Source: CAVTRI01 sp963737075
GTDB lineage: Bacteria; Actinomycetota; Acidimicrobiia; Acidimicrobiales; Palsa-688
Direction of reading: 5' to 3'
DNA: 64,000 bases
Assembly (NCBI GenBank): GCA_963737075.1
Contig: CAVTRI010000001.1
Coordinates: 2,480,001 to 2,544,000, forward strand
A model generated the notes under the pieces. The model worked only from the letters and a program-made list of their open reading frames with translations. It searched no databases and was not told the origin of the DNA. Below, in pieces: positions 54,085 to 62,632 of the stretch. Made by a program: the position numbers and the translations under genes. Position 1 is the first letter of the stretch, and every line of letters starts with the position of its first letter.

Positions 54085-54677
54085 CCGGTTCCAGCGTACA
54101 GAGCGCGCGTCCGAATGAAGTGGACAGCCGCCTCCGGGACGAGATAGTCGAGGGGACGACCGTCCGCCGCCCGGTCCCTGAGATCCGTGCTCGAAATTTC
54201 GAGGTTCGGGACGGTGACCTCGACAACCCTCCAGCCCTTTCCGTCGAGCCCTCGAGGGTGCCCGGCACCGGGACGGTTGACCACCACCAGGGTGGCGAGC
54301 TCCTGGATGGCGTCGAGCCGCTCCCACGTCGACAGCTCGGCCGCCACGTCCCAGCCCACGACGAGGAACAGCTCATCGCCGGGTTGATGATCGTGCCATT
54401 CGACCAGGGTGTCGGCGGTGTAGGACTCGCCACCCCGGTCGATCTCCTCGCGCCCCGCCTCGACGCCGGGCACGTCTCCGACCGCTGCCTGCACCAGGGC
54501 GAAGCGGTCTTCCGCGGGGGTCACCGCCCGGGCGCCGGCCTTCTGCCACGGCACGTTGGCGACCATCATGACCACCCGATCCAACGCCAGTGCGTGGCGG
54601 GCGTTGACGGCCGCAACCAGATGGCCGACATGGATGGGATCGAACGTCCCCCCGAACAGTCCGACACGCTGACCCAT
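54081..54677 (-). CDS. nadD: nicotinate-nucleotide adenylyltransferase
   Basis: 198 residues from ATG 54677. Nucleotidyltransferase motif GLFGGTFDPIHVGHL at residues 6-20 and C-terminal ISSTDLRDRAADGRPLDYLV near 160, both diagnostic. It adenylates nicotinate mononucleotide to deamido-NAD in NAD synthesis. Its stop overlaps the one-TM gene, so translation is coupled through to rsfS. The gene is divergent from the DAHP synthase with 71 bp between starts. Its position near proA is usual for bacteria. Confidence 0.97.
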   Translation of the reverse strand: MGQRVGLFGGTFDPIHVGHLVAAVNARHALALDRVVMMVANVPWQKAGARAVTPAEDRFALVQAAVGDVPGVEAGREEIDRGGESYTADTLVEWHDHQPGDELFLVVGWDVAAELSTWERLDAIQELATLVVVNRPGAGHPRGLDGKGWRVVEVTVPNLEISSTDLRDRAADGRPLDYLVPEAAVHFIRTRALYAGTG

Positions 54678-54748
54678 CGCGGAGACGCTAGAGGCTGGGC
54701 GCCGGGAACCGCTTTGCCATTGGTCGCCGCATCGGCCACCCTTGTGGG

Positions 54749-56122
54749 GTGGACCCAGCCGCTCCCAACGTTTCTGACGCGAGCGCGTGGACGCCGGACA
54801 GCTGGCGCGACCTGCCCGCGGCGCAGCAGCCAGAGTGGCCGGATCCCTTCGCCCTCGAGCAGACGCTCAAGGCCCTGTCGACGCTGCCCCCGCTCGTCTT
54901 CGCTGGCGAGGCCCGGGCGCTGTCCGCCAACCTGGCCGAAGTGGCCGCCGGCAAGGCGTTTCTCCTCCAGGCAGGCGACTGCGCGGAGTCGTTCGCGGAC
55001 TTCACCGCCGACGTCATCCGGGACAAGCTGAAGGTCATCCTCCAGATGGCGGTGGTCCTCACCTACGGAGCAGGTGTGCCGGTGGTGAAGCTCGGCCGCA
55101 TCGCCGGACAGTTCGCCAAGCCCCGCACGGCCGCCACCGAATTCGTCAACGGGCTGCAGCTCCCCAGCTTTCGGGGTCACATCGTCAACGACGACGCCCC
55201 CACGTTGGAGGCCCGCACGCCCGACCCGACCCGCCTGCTGACGGCGTATCACCAGTCGGCGTCAACGCTCAACCTGCTACGGGCGTTTACCAAAGGCGGA
55301 TTCGCGGACCTTTCTCAGGTGCACATGTGGAACCAGCAGTTCGTGGCCACCAGCAACGAGGGACGCCGGTACGAGGCCATCGCAGCCGAAATCGAACGCG
55401 CCTTGCGGTTTATGGCCGCCTGTGGCATCGACCTGGGCAGCGAGGACAGCCTCCATCAGGTGGACTTCTGGACCAGCCACGAGGCGCTCCTGCTCGGCTA
55501 CGAGCAGGCCATGACCAGGCGTGATTCGTTGACCGGCGATTGGTACGACACGTCGGCGCACCTGGTGTGGGTCGGCGAGCGCACCCGCCAGGTCGGCGGT
55601 GCACATCTGGAGTTCCTTTCGGGGATCAGCAACCCCCTAGCAGCCAAGATCGGTCCCAGCGCCACCGCCGAGGAGGTACTGGGGCTGTGCGCACGGCTGG
55701 ACCCCGAGCGCACGCCTGGCCGGCTCACGCTGATCAGCCGGATGGGGGCCGGGAAGGTCGGGGCCGTTCTGCCTCCCCTGCTCCGGGCCGTCAAGCAGAC
55801 CGGGCACCCGGTGGTGTGGGCGTGCGACCCGATGCACGGCAACACGTTCAGCAGCTTGTCCGGGCGCAAGACACGCCACTTCGACCACGTGCTGTCCGAG
55901 ATCTCGGAGTTCTTCGCCGCCTGTCGGGCGGAGGAGGTCTGGCCGGGCGGGGTGCTCGTCGAGCTCACCGGCGACGACGTCACCGAGTGCCTCGGTGGCG
56001 CCGAAGAGATCCTCGAAGATCACCTCGAGCTGCGTTACACCACCATCTGCGATCCCAGGCTGAACGGGCGCCAGTCGCTCGACCTGGCCTTCCGGGTTGC
56101 CGAGCTGCTCCGCGCGGCCTGA
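54749..56122 (+). CDS. 3-deoxy-7-phosphoheptulonate synthase, class II
   Basis: 457 residues from GTG 54749, typical of the plant/actinobacterial class II enzyme. Motifs: AGKAFLLQAGDCAESFADF, GVPVVKLGRIAGQFAKPRT, HLVWVGERTRQVGGAHLEFL, NPLAAKIGPSA, VVWACDPMHGNTFS and RYTTICDPRLNGRQSL. The Cys of GDCAE and the Glu, His and Asp residues of these motifs form the metal and phosphoenolpyruvate site. It makes DAHP from erythrose 4-phosphate and PEP, the first step of the shikimate pathway. The M. tuberculosis homologue is called AroG. It stands alone here. Confidence 0.97.
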   Translation: MDPAAPNVSDASAWTPDSWRDLPAAQQPEWPDPFALEQTLKALSTLPPLVFAGEARALSANLAEVAAGKAFLLQAGDCAESFADFTADVIRDKLKVILQMAVVLTYGAGVPVVKLGRIAGQFAKPRTAATEFVNGLQLPSFRGHIVNDDAPTLEARTPDPTRLLTAYHQSASTLNLLRAFTKGGFADLSQVHMWNQQFVATSNEGRRYEAIAAEIERALRFMAACGIDLGSEDSLHQVDFWTSHEALLLGYEQAMTRRDSLTGDWYDTSAHLVWVGERTRQVGGAHLEFLSGISNPLAAKIGPSATAEEVLGLCARLDPERTPGRLTLISRMGAGKVGAVLPPLLRAVKQTGHPVVWACDPMHGNTFSSLSGRKTRHFDHVLSEISEFFAACRAEEVWPGGVLVELTGDDVTECLGGAEEILEDHLELRYTTICDPRLNGRQSLDLAFRVAELLRAA

Positions 56123-56190
56123 ACCGGCCGCTGGCAGGTCCGCCAACCCCTCCCACCGGCGAGCACCGCGGTAGCCGCTGAGAATTCCCG

Positions 56191-56219
56191 CAAAAGTTGA
56201 TAAACCGGCTCAACTTTTG
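56191..56219. promoter_or_regulatory. perfect 10-bp inverted repeat before sulfite reductase, candidate operator
   Basis: CAAAAGTTGA and TCAACTTTTG flank a 9-nt spacer (TAAACCGGC). The second arm ends 13 bp before the GTG start. It is AT-rich in a GC-rich setting, so it stands out strongly. A homodimeric repressor binding there would block initiation. The regulator is not encoded nearby. Confidence 0.6.
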
Positions 56220-56232
56220 ATTAGCTGGGAGA

Positions 56233-58050
56233 GTGACGACACAACAGGTCGAGTCGCCGACGATCGCCGACCCCGAGTTGGCGGCGGATGTGGCCAAGTT
56301 CCGTCGGTTGCTAGCCGAGCACCTGGCGGGCACCGTCGACGAGGACTCGTTCCGCATCTTCCGTCTCAACAACGGGATCTACGGACAGCGCCAGGGCGGC
56401 CACAACCAGATGGTTCGCGTGAAGGTGCCCCACGGGGCGATCGGCGCCGACCAGCTGGAGCTGCTGGGGTCCATCGCCGACCGCTACAGCCGTGGCTGGG
56501 GCCATCTCACGACTCGGCAGAACGTCCAATTCCACTTCGTGCAGCTCGAGCGGGTACCGGACCTGCTGACCGAGCTGGCCGCCGCCGGGCTCACCACTCG
56601 TGAGGCCTGCGGCGACACTGTCCGCAACGTGATGGGCTGCCATCTGGCGGGGGCGTGCCCGTACGAGGTGCTCGACATCAGCCCGTGGGCGGAAGCCACG
56701 TTCCGGCATTTCCTGCACCATCCGTATGCGCAGCGGCTGCCGAGGAAGTTCAAGATCAACTTCTCCGGGTGCGCGACGGACTGCGGCCAGGCCATGTTCA
56801 ATGACGTCGGTGTGGTGGCGGTATCCCGGCCGAAGCCGGACGGGACGGTCGAGCCTGGGTTCCGGGTGTTCGTGGCCGGCGGCCTCGGCGCCAACCCGCA
56901 TCCGGCTCAGGCGCTCGAGGAGTTCACCGCTCGCGAGGACCTGATGCCGACCATCGAGGCGGTCCTGCGGACGTTCGACCACTACGGCAACCGCGACAAC
57001 AAGCTTCGGGCCCGGCTCAAGTGGGTGGTGGACCAGATCGGTATCGATGAGCTCCGCCGGCGGATCCTGCGGGAGCGCCAGCTGCTCATCGCTTCCTCCA
57101 CGTGGCCAGGTGGCGTCCCGGCAATCGTGCAGGAGCTCGGCGACGCGCCGGCCGGCATGGGTACAGCTTCTCTCCCGACCCCGATGGGTGTCCCGGTGAC
57201 GTTCAGGGTCGACACCAAGGCCGACCCCTACACGCGGTGGGAGTCCGCCAATGTCGTCGTCGGCGCCGCCAAGGGCACCGTGTCGGCCATTGCGTACGCG
57301 CGATTGGGGGACATCACGTCCGCGCAGTTCCGGGGGCTGGCCGCCATCGTTCGGGATCTCGGCATCGATCGCCCTGGCAGCAACGACGCCGGAGTACGGA
57401 TCACCAACCGGCAGAACCTCGCGTTTCGAGGACTGACCTCCGAGCAGCTCCCCGAGCTGCACAAGCGCCTGGAGGAGATCGGCATGGCCGAGCCGGGCGC
57501 GGAGCTGGCCCGGGACGTGGTGGCCTGCCCGGGCGCCGACACGTGCAACCTGGCGGTCACCCAGAGCCGCGGGCTGGCCGATGACATCGGCAATGCACTC
57601 GAAGCGGCCGGCCTGGCAGACGTGGGCGGTGTGCGCATCAACATCTCCGGGTGCACCAACAGCTGCGGGCAGCACCACATCTCGGATATCGGGTTTCACG
57701 GGGTCGAACGGCGGGCCCACGGCCGGCCGGCGCCCGGCTACCAGATGCTGCTCGGCGGGCACGTCGGCAACACCGAGATCGAGTTCGGTCAGCGGGCGCT
57801 TCGCCTGCCGGCCAAGGCGGCTGCGGAGGCGACGGTCCGCGTCGTCGGCCGCTACGCCGAGGAGCGTGAGATCGGCGAGGCGTTTATGTCGTGGTTGGAT
57901 CGGGCGGGCGGCGCCAAGGCGGTGGCGACCGAGCTCAAGGATCTCGACGAATGGCCGGACCCCGAGGAGCGCCCGGACTACTACATCGACTTCGACGAGA
58001 CCGGTCCCTACGTGGCCGACGTCGGCCAGGGCGAGTGCGCCGGGGCGTAG
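56233..58050 (+). CDS. ferredoxin-dependent nitrite/sulfite reductase (NirA/SirA type)
   Basis: 605 residues from GTG 56233. Two-fold repeated architecture; the first half has RLNNGIYGQRQGGHNQMVRV, GHLTTRQNVQFHFVQLERVP and INFSGCATDCGQAMFNDVG. The second holds the catalytic [4Fe-4S]-siroheme ligands: C432 and C438 (ACPGADTCNLAV) and C474 and C478 (SGCTNSCGQHHISDIG). Neighbouring cysH 10 bp downstream makes sulfite reduction the likely job: six electrons from ferredoxin to make sulfide for cysteine. Possibly repressed through the palindrome upstream. Confidence 0.95.
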   Translation: MTTQQVESPTIADPELAADVAKFRRLLAEHLAGTVDEDSFRIFRLNNGIYGQRQGGHNQMVRVKVPHGAIGADQLELLGSIADRYSRGWGHLTTRQNVQFHFVQLERVPDLLTELAAAGLTTREACGDTVRNVMGCHLAGACPYEVLDISPWAEATFRHFLHHPYAQRLPRKFKINFSGCATDCGQAMFNDVGVVAVSRPKPDGTVEPGFRVFVAGGLGANPHPAQALEEFTAREDLMPTIEAVLRTFDHYGNRDNKLRARLKWVVDQIGIDELRRRILRERQLLIASSTWPGGVPAIVQELGDAPAGMGTASLPTPMGVPVTFRVDTKADPYTRWESANVVVGAAKGTVSAIAYARLGDITSAQFRGLAAIVRDLGIDRPGSNDAGVRITNRQNLAFRGLTSEQLPELHKRLEEIGMAEPGAELARDVVACPGADTCNLAVTQSRGLADDIGNALEAAGLADVGGVRINISGCTNSCGQHHISDIGFHGVERRAHGRPAPGYQMLLGGHVGNTEIEFGQRALRLPAKAAAEATVRVVGRYAEEREIGEAFMSWLDRAGGAKAVATELKDLDEWPDPEERPDYYIDFDETGPYVADVGQGECAGA

Positions 58051-58059
58051 GGGACACCC

Positions 58060-58752
58060 ATGACCGCCCTGCTGTCTGGCAGCCACCTGCACGCGCCCGA
58101 CTTCTCTCACGAGGAGCTCGCTGAGCTCAACGCGGCGTTCCAACGCCAGACGCCCTCGCAGATCATCGAATGGGCCGTAGAGCAGTTCCACCCGTTCACG
58201 TGCATGACGGCGTCGATGACCGATTCGGTGCTGATCGATCTGGCCGTTCGCGTTGAGCCCTCGATCGAGGTGGTGTTCATCGACACCCGCTACCACTTCC
58301 CCGAGACCCTGGAGACCGTGGAGACGATCCGCCGTCACTACGGGCTTAACCTGCGGGTGCTCACCGTGCCGCCGCAACCGGTCGAGCTGTGGCAGGCGGA
58401 CCCTGAACACTGCTGCGCCACGGCGAAGATCGAGCAGCTCGACCGGGCACTGGTCGGCAAGCTGGCGTGGATGAGCGGCCTGCGCCGAGCGGAGGCGCCC
58501 ACCCGGGCCAACGCTCCGATCGTCGCCCGCGACATGCGGGGACTGGTCAAGATCAACCCGATCGCCACGTGGTCGGACCTCGACGTGTCGGGCTACATCG
58601 CCGACCACGAACTTCCGATCAACCCGCTCCTCGATCGCGGCTACCCGTCGATCGGTTGCTGGCCATGCACACAGCCGGTCGGCGACGGCGACCACCCCCG
58701 CTCAGGACGGTGGGCCGGCCGCGACAAGACGGAGTGCGGCCTGCACCTCTGA
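58060..58752 (+). CDS. cysH: phosphoadenylyl/adenylyl-sulfate reductase, 4Fe-4S (APS) type
   Basis: 230 residues from ATG 58060. PP-loop-like start with FTCMTASMTDSVLIDLAV, then the cluster ligands C118-C119 (HCCATAK) and C200-x2-C203 (GCWPCTQP), and the catalytic Cys226 near the C-terminus (TECGLHL). The CC/CxxC pairs hold a [4Fe-4S] cluster and predict preference for APS over PAPS. It forms sulfite, which the preceding gene reduces to sulfide. No sulfate permease or ATP sulfurylase gene is in the window. Confidence 0.96.
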   Translation: MTALLSGSHLHAPDFSHEELAELNAAFQRQTPSQIIEWAVEQFHPFTCMTASMTDSVLIDLAVRVEPSIEVVFIDTRYHFPETLETVETIRRHYGLNLRVLTVPPQPVELWQADPEHCCATAKIEQLDRALVGKLAWMSGLRRAEAPTRANAPIVARDMRGLVKINPIATWSDLDVSGYIADHELPINPLLDRGYPSIGCWPCTQPVGDGDHPRSGRWAGRDKTECGLHL

Positions 58753-58773
58753 GGGGCGGCAGCCCTGAAGGCT

Positions 58774-60246
58774 CTAGCCCAGCTGCTCGACGAAACGCTC
58801 CAGCTGTTTGAGGTTGCGGCACTCGTGCGCGCCGTCGCAGTGCACGGCGTACTGAGAGACGATCGAGTCACCCGTGTCCCAGTAGGAACGCGGCTCCGGG
58901 TTGAGCCAGTAGACGTGGCGGGCCCTCTTGGCCAGTTCGGCCAGCACCCACGCCTGCGACGCGTGGTAGTTGTTGCGGGCGTCCCCGAGCAGCAGCACCG
59001 TGGTCTTGCTGTTGATGCTCTGCCCCCACCGCTCCCAGAACATCTCGAACGCGTGCCCGTAGTCCGAGTGACCGTCCACCCAGATGACGTCCGCCTCCGT
59101 GTTGATCCTGTGAATCGCGGCGCCGATGTCCTCTGTGCTGCGAAAATAGTCCGTCACCTCGTCGATGCCGTCGATGAAGACAAATGACCGAACCCGGCTG
59201 AACTGCCCGCTGATCGCGTACACCAACTGCAGCGTGAAGCGGGCGAACGCCGCTACGGACCCAGAGATGTCCGCCACGACCACGATCTCCGGCTTGGAGG
59301 GGCGGGGATAGCGGAACTTCGGGTCGGCCGGGACGCCTCCGTACGACAACGAGTGGCGCACGGTGTTACGGAAGTCCAGCGGTCCCTTGCGGCCGTGGCG
59401 CCGTTTACGGGCGAGACGGACCGCCAGCTTGCGGGTCAGCGGGGCGATCGCCCGGCGCAGCGCCACCAGCTCCTCCCGGCTGGCGTGCATGAAGTCGATG
59501 TCTTCGGGCAGTGGCTTGCGGATGGACTTGGCTACCGCCTCGGCGCCACGGTCGGCGACCAGGCGCCGGCGGATCTCGGCCTCGATCTCACGGCGTAGGG
59601 CGTCCAGGCGGGCTTGGTATTCCTCCCGCGCAAGGCGATCCTCGAGCTCGGTCAGCTCGCCGGGGACGCTGCGGCGGGTGGCGTCCATCATCCGGTCCAT
59701 CACAGCGTCCAGGTCGAGCTGCCGGAGGGTGCGGTACAGGTAGTAGGTGCCGCCGACCGGCCGGCCGGGCTCCATCCCCGCGTAGCGGGTGACCGCGGCC
59801 CGGGCGATGGCCCGCATCATGGCGTCGTTGCCATCCATGAGGGCCCGGTACAGCAGCTCCGCCAGTTGTTCGGGGGTGAGAGCTTCCGCGCCGCCGGCGC
59901 CAGTCTTGTCCCTGGGGCCCATGAGCTCGCCGAGCAGCTGCTCGACGCCCTCTTCTCCCTCACCGTCCTTCAGGTGGTAGTGGCTGCCCCGGAAGGAGAA
60001 GTACACCTCGAAAACCGTCTCGAACGCCTTCCAGTGGGCGTTGTTTTTCACCATGGTGGCCGCCAAGGCGTACTTGAAAGCCTCACGATCCTCGATCGGG
60101 ATGTGCCTGAGCGCCTCCATGGCGTCAAGGTTTTCGGTGAGGCTCACCGGGATGCCTGCTCGGCGGAGTTCGCTCACGAACCCGCTGAGGGAATCGAGCA
60201 GGCCGCCCGAGCTCCCGGGGGGAAGGGTCAAGTCAGCGTCGGTCAT
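58774..60246 (-). CDS. VWA domain (CoxE-like) protein
   Basis: 490 residues from ATG 60246. The N-terminal helical region (LSGFVSELRRAGIPVSLTEN, REAFKYALAATMVKNNAHWK) is CoxE-like. The middle has a coiled, charged segment (RLAREEYQARLDALRREIEAE). The C-terminal VWA domain has the metal-ion-dependent adhesion site VVVADISGSVAAFA near residue 330 and VLLLGDARNNYHA further on. Such proteins work with MoxR ATPases in assembling or activating metal enzymes or other protein complexes. It is 45 bp after the MoxR gene, so the pair is one unit. Confidence 0.93.
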   Translation of the reverse strand: MTDADLTLPPGSSGGLLDSLSGFVSELRRAGIPVSLTENLDAMEALRHIPIEDREAFKYALAATMVKNNAHWKAFETVFEVYFSFRGSHYHLKDGEGEEGVEQLLGELMGPRDKTGAGGAEALTPEQLAELLYRALMDGNDAMMRAIARAAVTRYAGMEPGRPVGGTYYLYRTLRQLDLDAVMDRMMDATRRSVPGELTELEDRLAREEYQARLDALRREIEAEIRRRLVADRGAEAVAKSIRKPLPEDIDFMHASREELVALRRAIAPLTRKLAVRLARKRRHGRKGPLDFRNTVRHSLSYGGVPADPKFRYPRPSKPEIVVVADISGSVAAFARFTLQLVYAISGQFSRVRSFVFIDGIDEVTDYFRSTEDIGAAIHRINTEADVIWVDGHSDYGHAFEMFWERWGQSINSKTTVLLLGDARNNYHASQAWVLAELAKRARHVYWLNPEPRSYWDTGDSIVSQYAVHCDGAHECRNLKQLERFVEQLG

Positions 60247-60291
60247 CAGCTATCGACTCCCTCGTCCGCAGCGCGCACTTGGAGAGGCGCT

Positions 60292-61203
60292 CTATCGGGA
60301 TGATATGACGGTGGCGCTGGAGGAGGCCAGGTCCTTCGCCGCCTTCTCGATGTCCGACTGGTACTTCAGCAAGATGTGCAGTGTCTGGGTGGCGGTCTCG
60401 GCGTCAACGTTCTGAATGCCGAGCAAGAGCAGGGTGCGCGCCCAGTCGAGGGTCTCCGAGACCGACGGCGCCTTCTTGAGCTCGAGCGTCCGGATCGATC
60501 TCACGATACGGACAACCTGGTCGGCGAGGGCGTCCGAGATGCCGGGCACACGGGTGAGCACGATCTCCCGCTCCCGCTCGATGTCGGGGTAATCGATGTG
60601 CAGGAACAGGCAGCGGCGCTTGAGAGCCTCGGAAAGCTCGCGGGTGTTGTTGGACGTGAGAAAGACAAGAGGGATTTGGTTGGCTGCGACCGTGCCGAGC
60701 TCGGGGATGGAGACCTGGTAGTCCGACAGGATCTCGAGCAGCAGCGCTTCGGTCTCGACCTCGACGCGGTCGACCTCGTCGATCAGAAGGACCACCGGCT
60801 CGTCGGCCCGGATCGCCTCGAGGAGGGGTCGGGTCAGCAGGAACGGCTCCGAGAAGATGTCCTCCTCGATATCCGTCCAGCTGCCGCCCCCAGCCTCGGC
60901 GATCCGCTGGGCCTGGATCCGTAGCAGCTGCTTCTTGTAGTTCCACTCATACAGGGCTTTGGACTCGTCCAGACCCTCATAACACTGCAACCGGATCAGC
61001 CTGGCACCGGTGAGCTCGGCCACCGACTTCCCGAGCTGTGTCTTGCCCGTGCCCGCTGGGCCTTCGATGAGGACCGGCTTGCCGAGCCGCTCGGCCAGGT
61101 ACACCACTCCGGCTATTCCCTCGTCGGCCAGGTACTGGACCCGGCGGAGGCCCTCGCGGACCGAGGCGGGCGACTCGAAACGGGGGGAGACAGCGTCACT
61201 CAC
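60292..61203 (-). CDS. MoxR family AAA+ ATPase
   Basis: 303 residues from GTG 61203. Walker A IEGPAGTGKTQLGKSVAEL near residue 48, Walker B VVLLIDEVDRVEVETEALLL, sensor-1 LVFLTSNNTRELSEALKRRC (arginine-finger region) and the C-terminal lid helix. This is a MoxR-type chaperone ATPase. With its VWA partner it would mature a target complex. The target is not obvious; the nearest multi-component metalloenzyme genes are sulfite and APS reductases (opposite strand). The minus-strand run continues from proA with a 111-bp gap. Confidence 0.94.
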   Translation of the reverse strand: MSDAVSPRFESPASVREGLRRVQYLADEGIAGVVYLAERLGKPVLIEGPAGTGKTQLGKSVAELTGARLIRLQCYEGLDESKALYEWNYKKQLLRIQAQRIAEAGGGSWTDIEEDIFSEPFLLTRPLLEAIRADEPVVLLIDEVDRVEVETEALLLEILSDYQVSIPELGTVAANQIPLVFLTSNNTRELSEALKRRCLFLHIDYPDIEREREIVLTRVPGISDALADQVVRIVRSIRTLELKKAPSVSETLDWARTLLLLGIQNVDAETATQTLHILLKYQSDIEKAAKDLASSSATVISSR

Positions 61204-61314
61204 AGGACGGCTTCCTTCCGTGCAATCATGGCGCGGCGCGCAAAGCTGACGTGAGCGGCAAGTCTACCGGACAACCCCTCGTCAGCGCCCATCCGGGCGT
61301 GCGTGGTGCGCTGC

Positions 61315-62562
61315 TCAGCGGCGAAGCTGCCCGGAGCCGCTCACGAGGTACTTGGTCGTCGTCAGCTCCCGGAGGCCCATCGGCCCCCGCGCATGCAGCT
61401 TCTGAGTGCTGATCCCTATCTCGGCACCGAACCCGAACTCCTCGCCGTCGGTGAACCGTGTCGAGGCGTTCACGACCACCGCCGCCGCGTCGACCTCCCG
61501 CTGGAAGCGGCGGGCCGCATCCCAGTCGGCGGTGACGATGGCCTCGGTGTGCCCTGTTCCGTAGCGGCCGATGTGCTCGATGGCAGCATCGAGGTCGCCC
61601 ACAACCTTTACGCTCAACTTGAGATCGAGGTATTCGGTGCCCCAGTCGTCCGGTGTGGCGGCGTCGACGCGATCGCCGAGGATGCGCCGGGTCTCCTCGT
61701 CGCCGACCAGTTGCACGCCGCCGAGCCGAGCAGCCACGACGGGCAGAAATTGCTCCGCCACGTCGACGTGCACGACGAGCGACTCGGTGGCGTTGCACAC
61801 GCTCGGACGCTGGATTTTGCCGTTGACCACGATGTTGGCCGCCATCTCGAGGTCGGCGGCGCGATCCACGTAGACATGGCAGTTGCCGTCCCCGTCGATC
61901 ACGTACGGCACCCTCGCGTGCTCGACGATCGACGAGATCAGCGACGGGCCGCCACGCGGGATAAGACAGTCGATGAGCCCCCGGAGCTGCATGAAGGTCA
62001 CCGCCGACTCCCGGCTGGTGTCGTCGACGAGGACGAGCGCATCGGCCGGCACCCCGGCTTTGGCGTAGCCCTCCCGCAGCACACCGGCGATCGCCTCGTT
62101 GGAGGCCGCGGCCGCCGAACTGCCGCGCAAGAACGCGGCGTTGCCCGACTTGAGGCACAGGGCAGCGGCGTCGCTCGTTACGTTCGGACGGTTTTCGTAG
62201 ATGATGCCGACGACACCGAGCGGGACGCGCACCTGGCGGATCTCGAGGCCGTTGGGCCGGGTCCAGCCGTCAACCACCTGGCCCACCGGGTCGGCGAGCG
62301 CCGCTACCTGGCGCAACCCCGACGCCATCGACCCCACCCGGCGGTGGTCGAGCCGCAGCCGGTCGACGACCGGCGCCGTCGTCCCTGCCGCCTCAGCTCG
62401 CTCGACATCCCGCTGGTTGGCCCCCAGCACGTCGTCGACCCGGTCCTCGAGCAGTTCGGCGGCGGCGCACAGGGCGTCGTCCTTGGCCGCGGTCGACAGC
62501 GTGGCAAGGATCCGGCTGGCCGCCCGGGCTCGGCACCCGAGCTCAAGGAGGGGGGTCGGCAT
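61315..62562 (-). CDS. proA: gamma-glutamyl phosphate reductase
   Basis: 415 residues from ATG 62562, normal length for ProA; a longer in-frame extension is antisense to the PspA gene and rejected. Aldehyde-dehydrogenase-fold features: PLGVVGIIYENRPNVTSDAA, LRGSSAAAASNEAIAG, IPRGGPSLISSIVEHARVPY, and the catalytic Cys in QRPSVCNATESLVVH. The end has GFGAEIGISTQKLHARGPMG, diagnostic. It reduces gamma-glutamyl phosphate to the semialdehyde in proline synthesis. Divergent from PspA by about 70 bp. Confidence 0.97.
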   Translation of the reverse strand: MPTPLLELGCRARAASRILATLSTAAKDDALCAAAELLEDRVDDVLGANQRDVERAEAAGTTAPVVDRLRLDHRRVGSMASGLRQVAALADPVGQVVDGWTRPNGLEIRQVRVPLGVVGIIYENRPNVTSDAAALCLKSGNAAFLRGSSAAAASNEAIAGVLREGYAKAGVPADALVLVDDTSRESAVTFMQLRGLIDCLIPRGGPSLISSIVEHARVPYVIDGDGNCHVYVDRAADLEMAANIVVNGKIQRPSVCNATESLVVHVDVAEQFLPVVAARLGGVQLVGDEETRRILGDRVDAATPDDWGTEYLDLKLSVKVVGDLDAAIEHIGRYGTGHTEAIVTADWDAARRFQREVDAAAVVVNASTRFTDGEEFGFGAEIGISTQKLHARGPMGLRELTTTKYLVSGSGQLRR

Positions 62563-62632
62563 CACAGCGAGCGTACCGTCAGGCTCCGCTCCCGACCCCG
62601 TCAGGCCCCAACACGCCGTAGCATCGGGTGCC

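Noticed and set aside
56123..56232. Riboswitch ahead of the sulfite reductase
   Set aside because: The region is short and shows only the simple palindrome, not the conserved core of a known riboswitch class.
56311..58695. Minus-strand frame of about 790 codons over the sulfite reductase and cysH
   Set aside because: The plus-strand genes have complete catalytic motifs; this is a GC-driven shadow.
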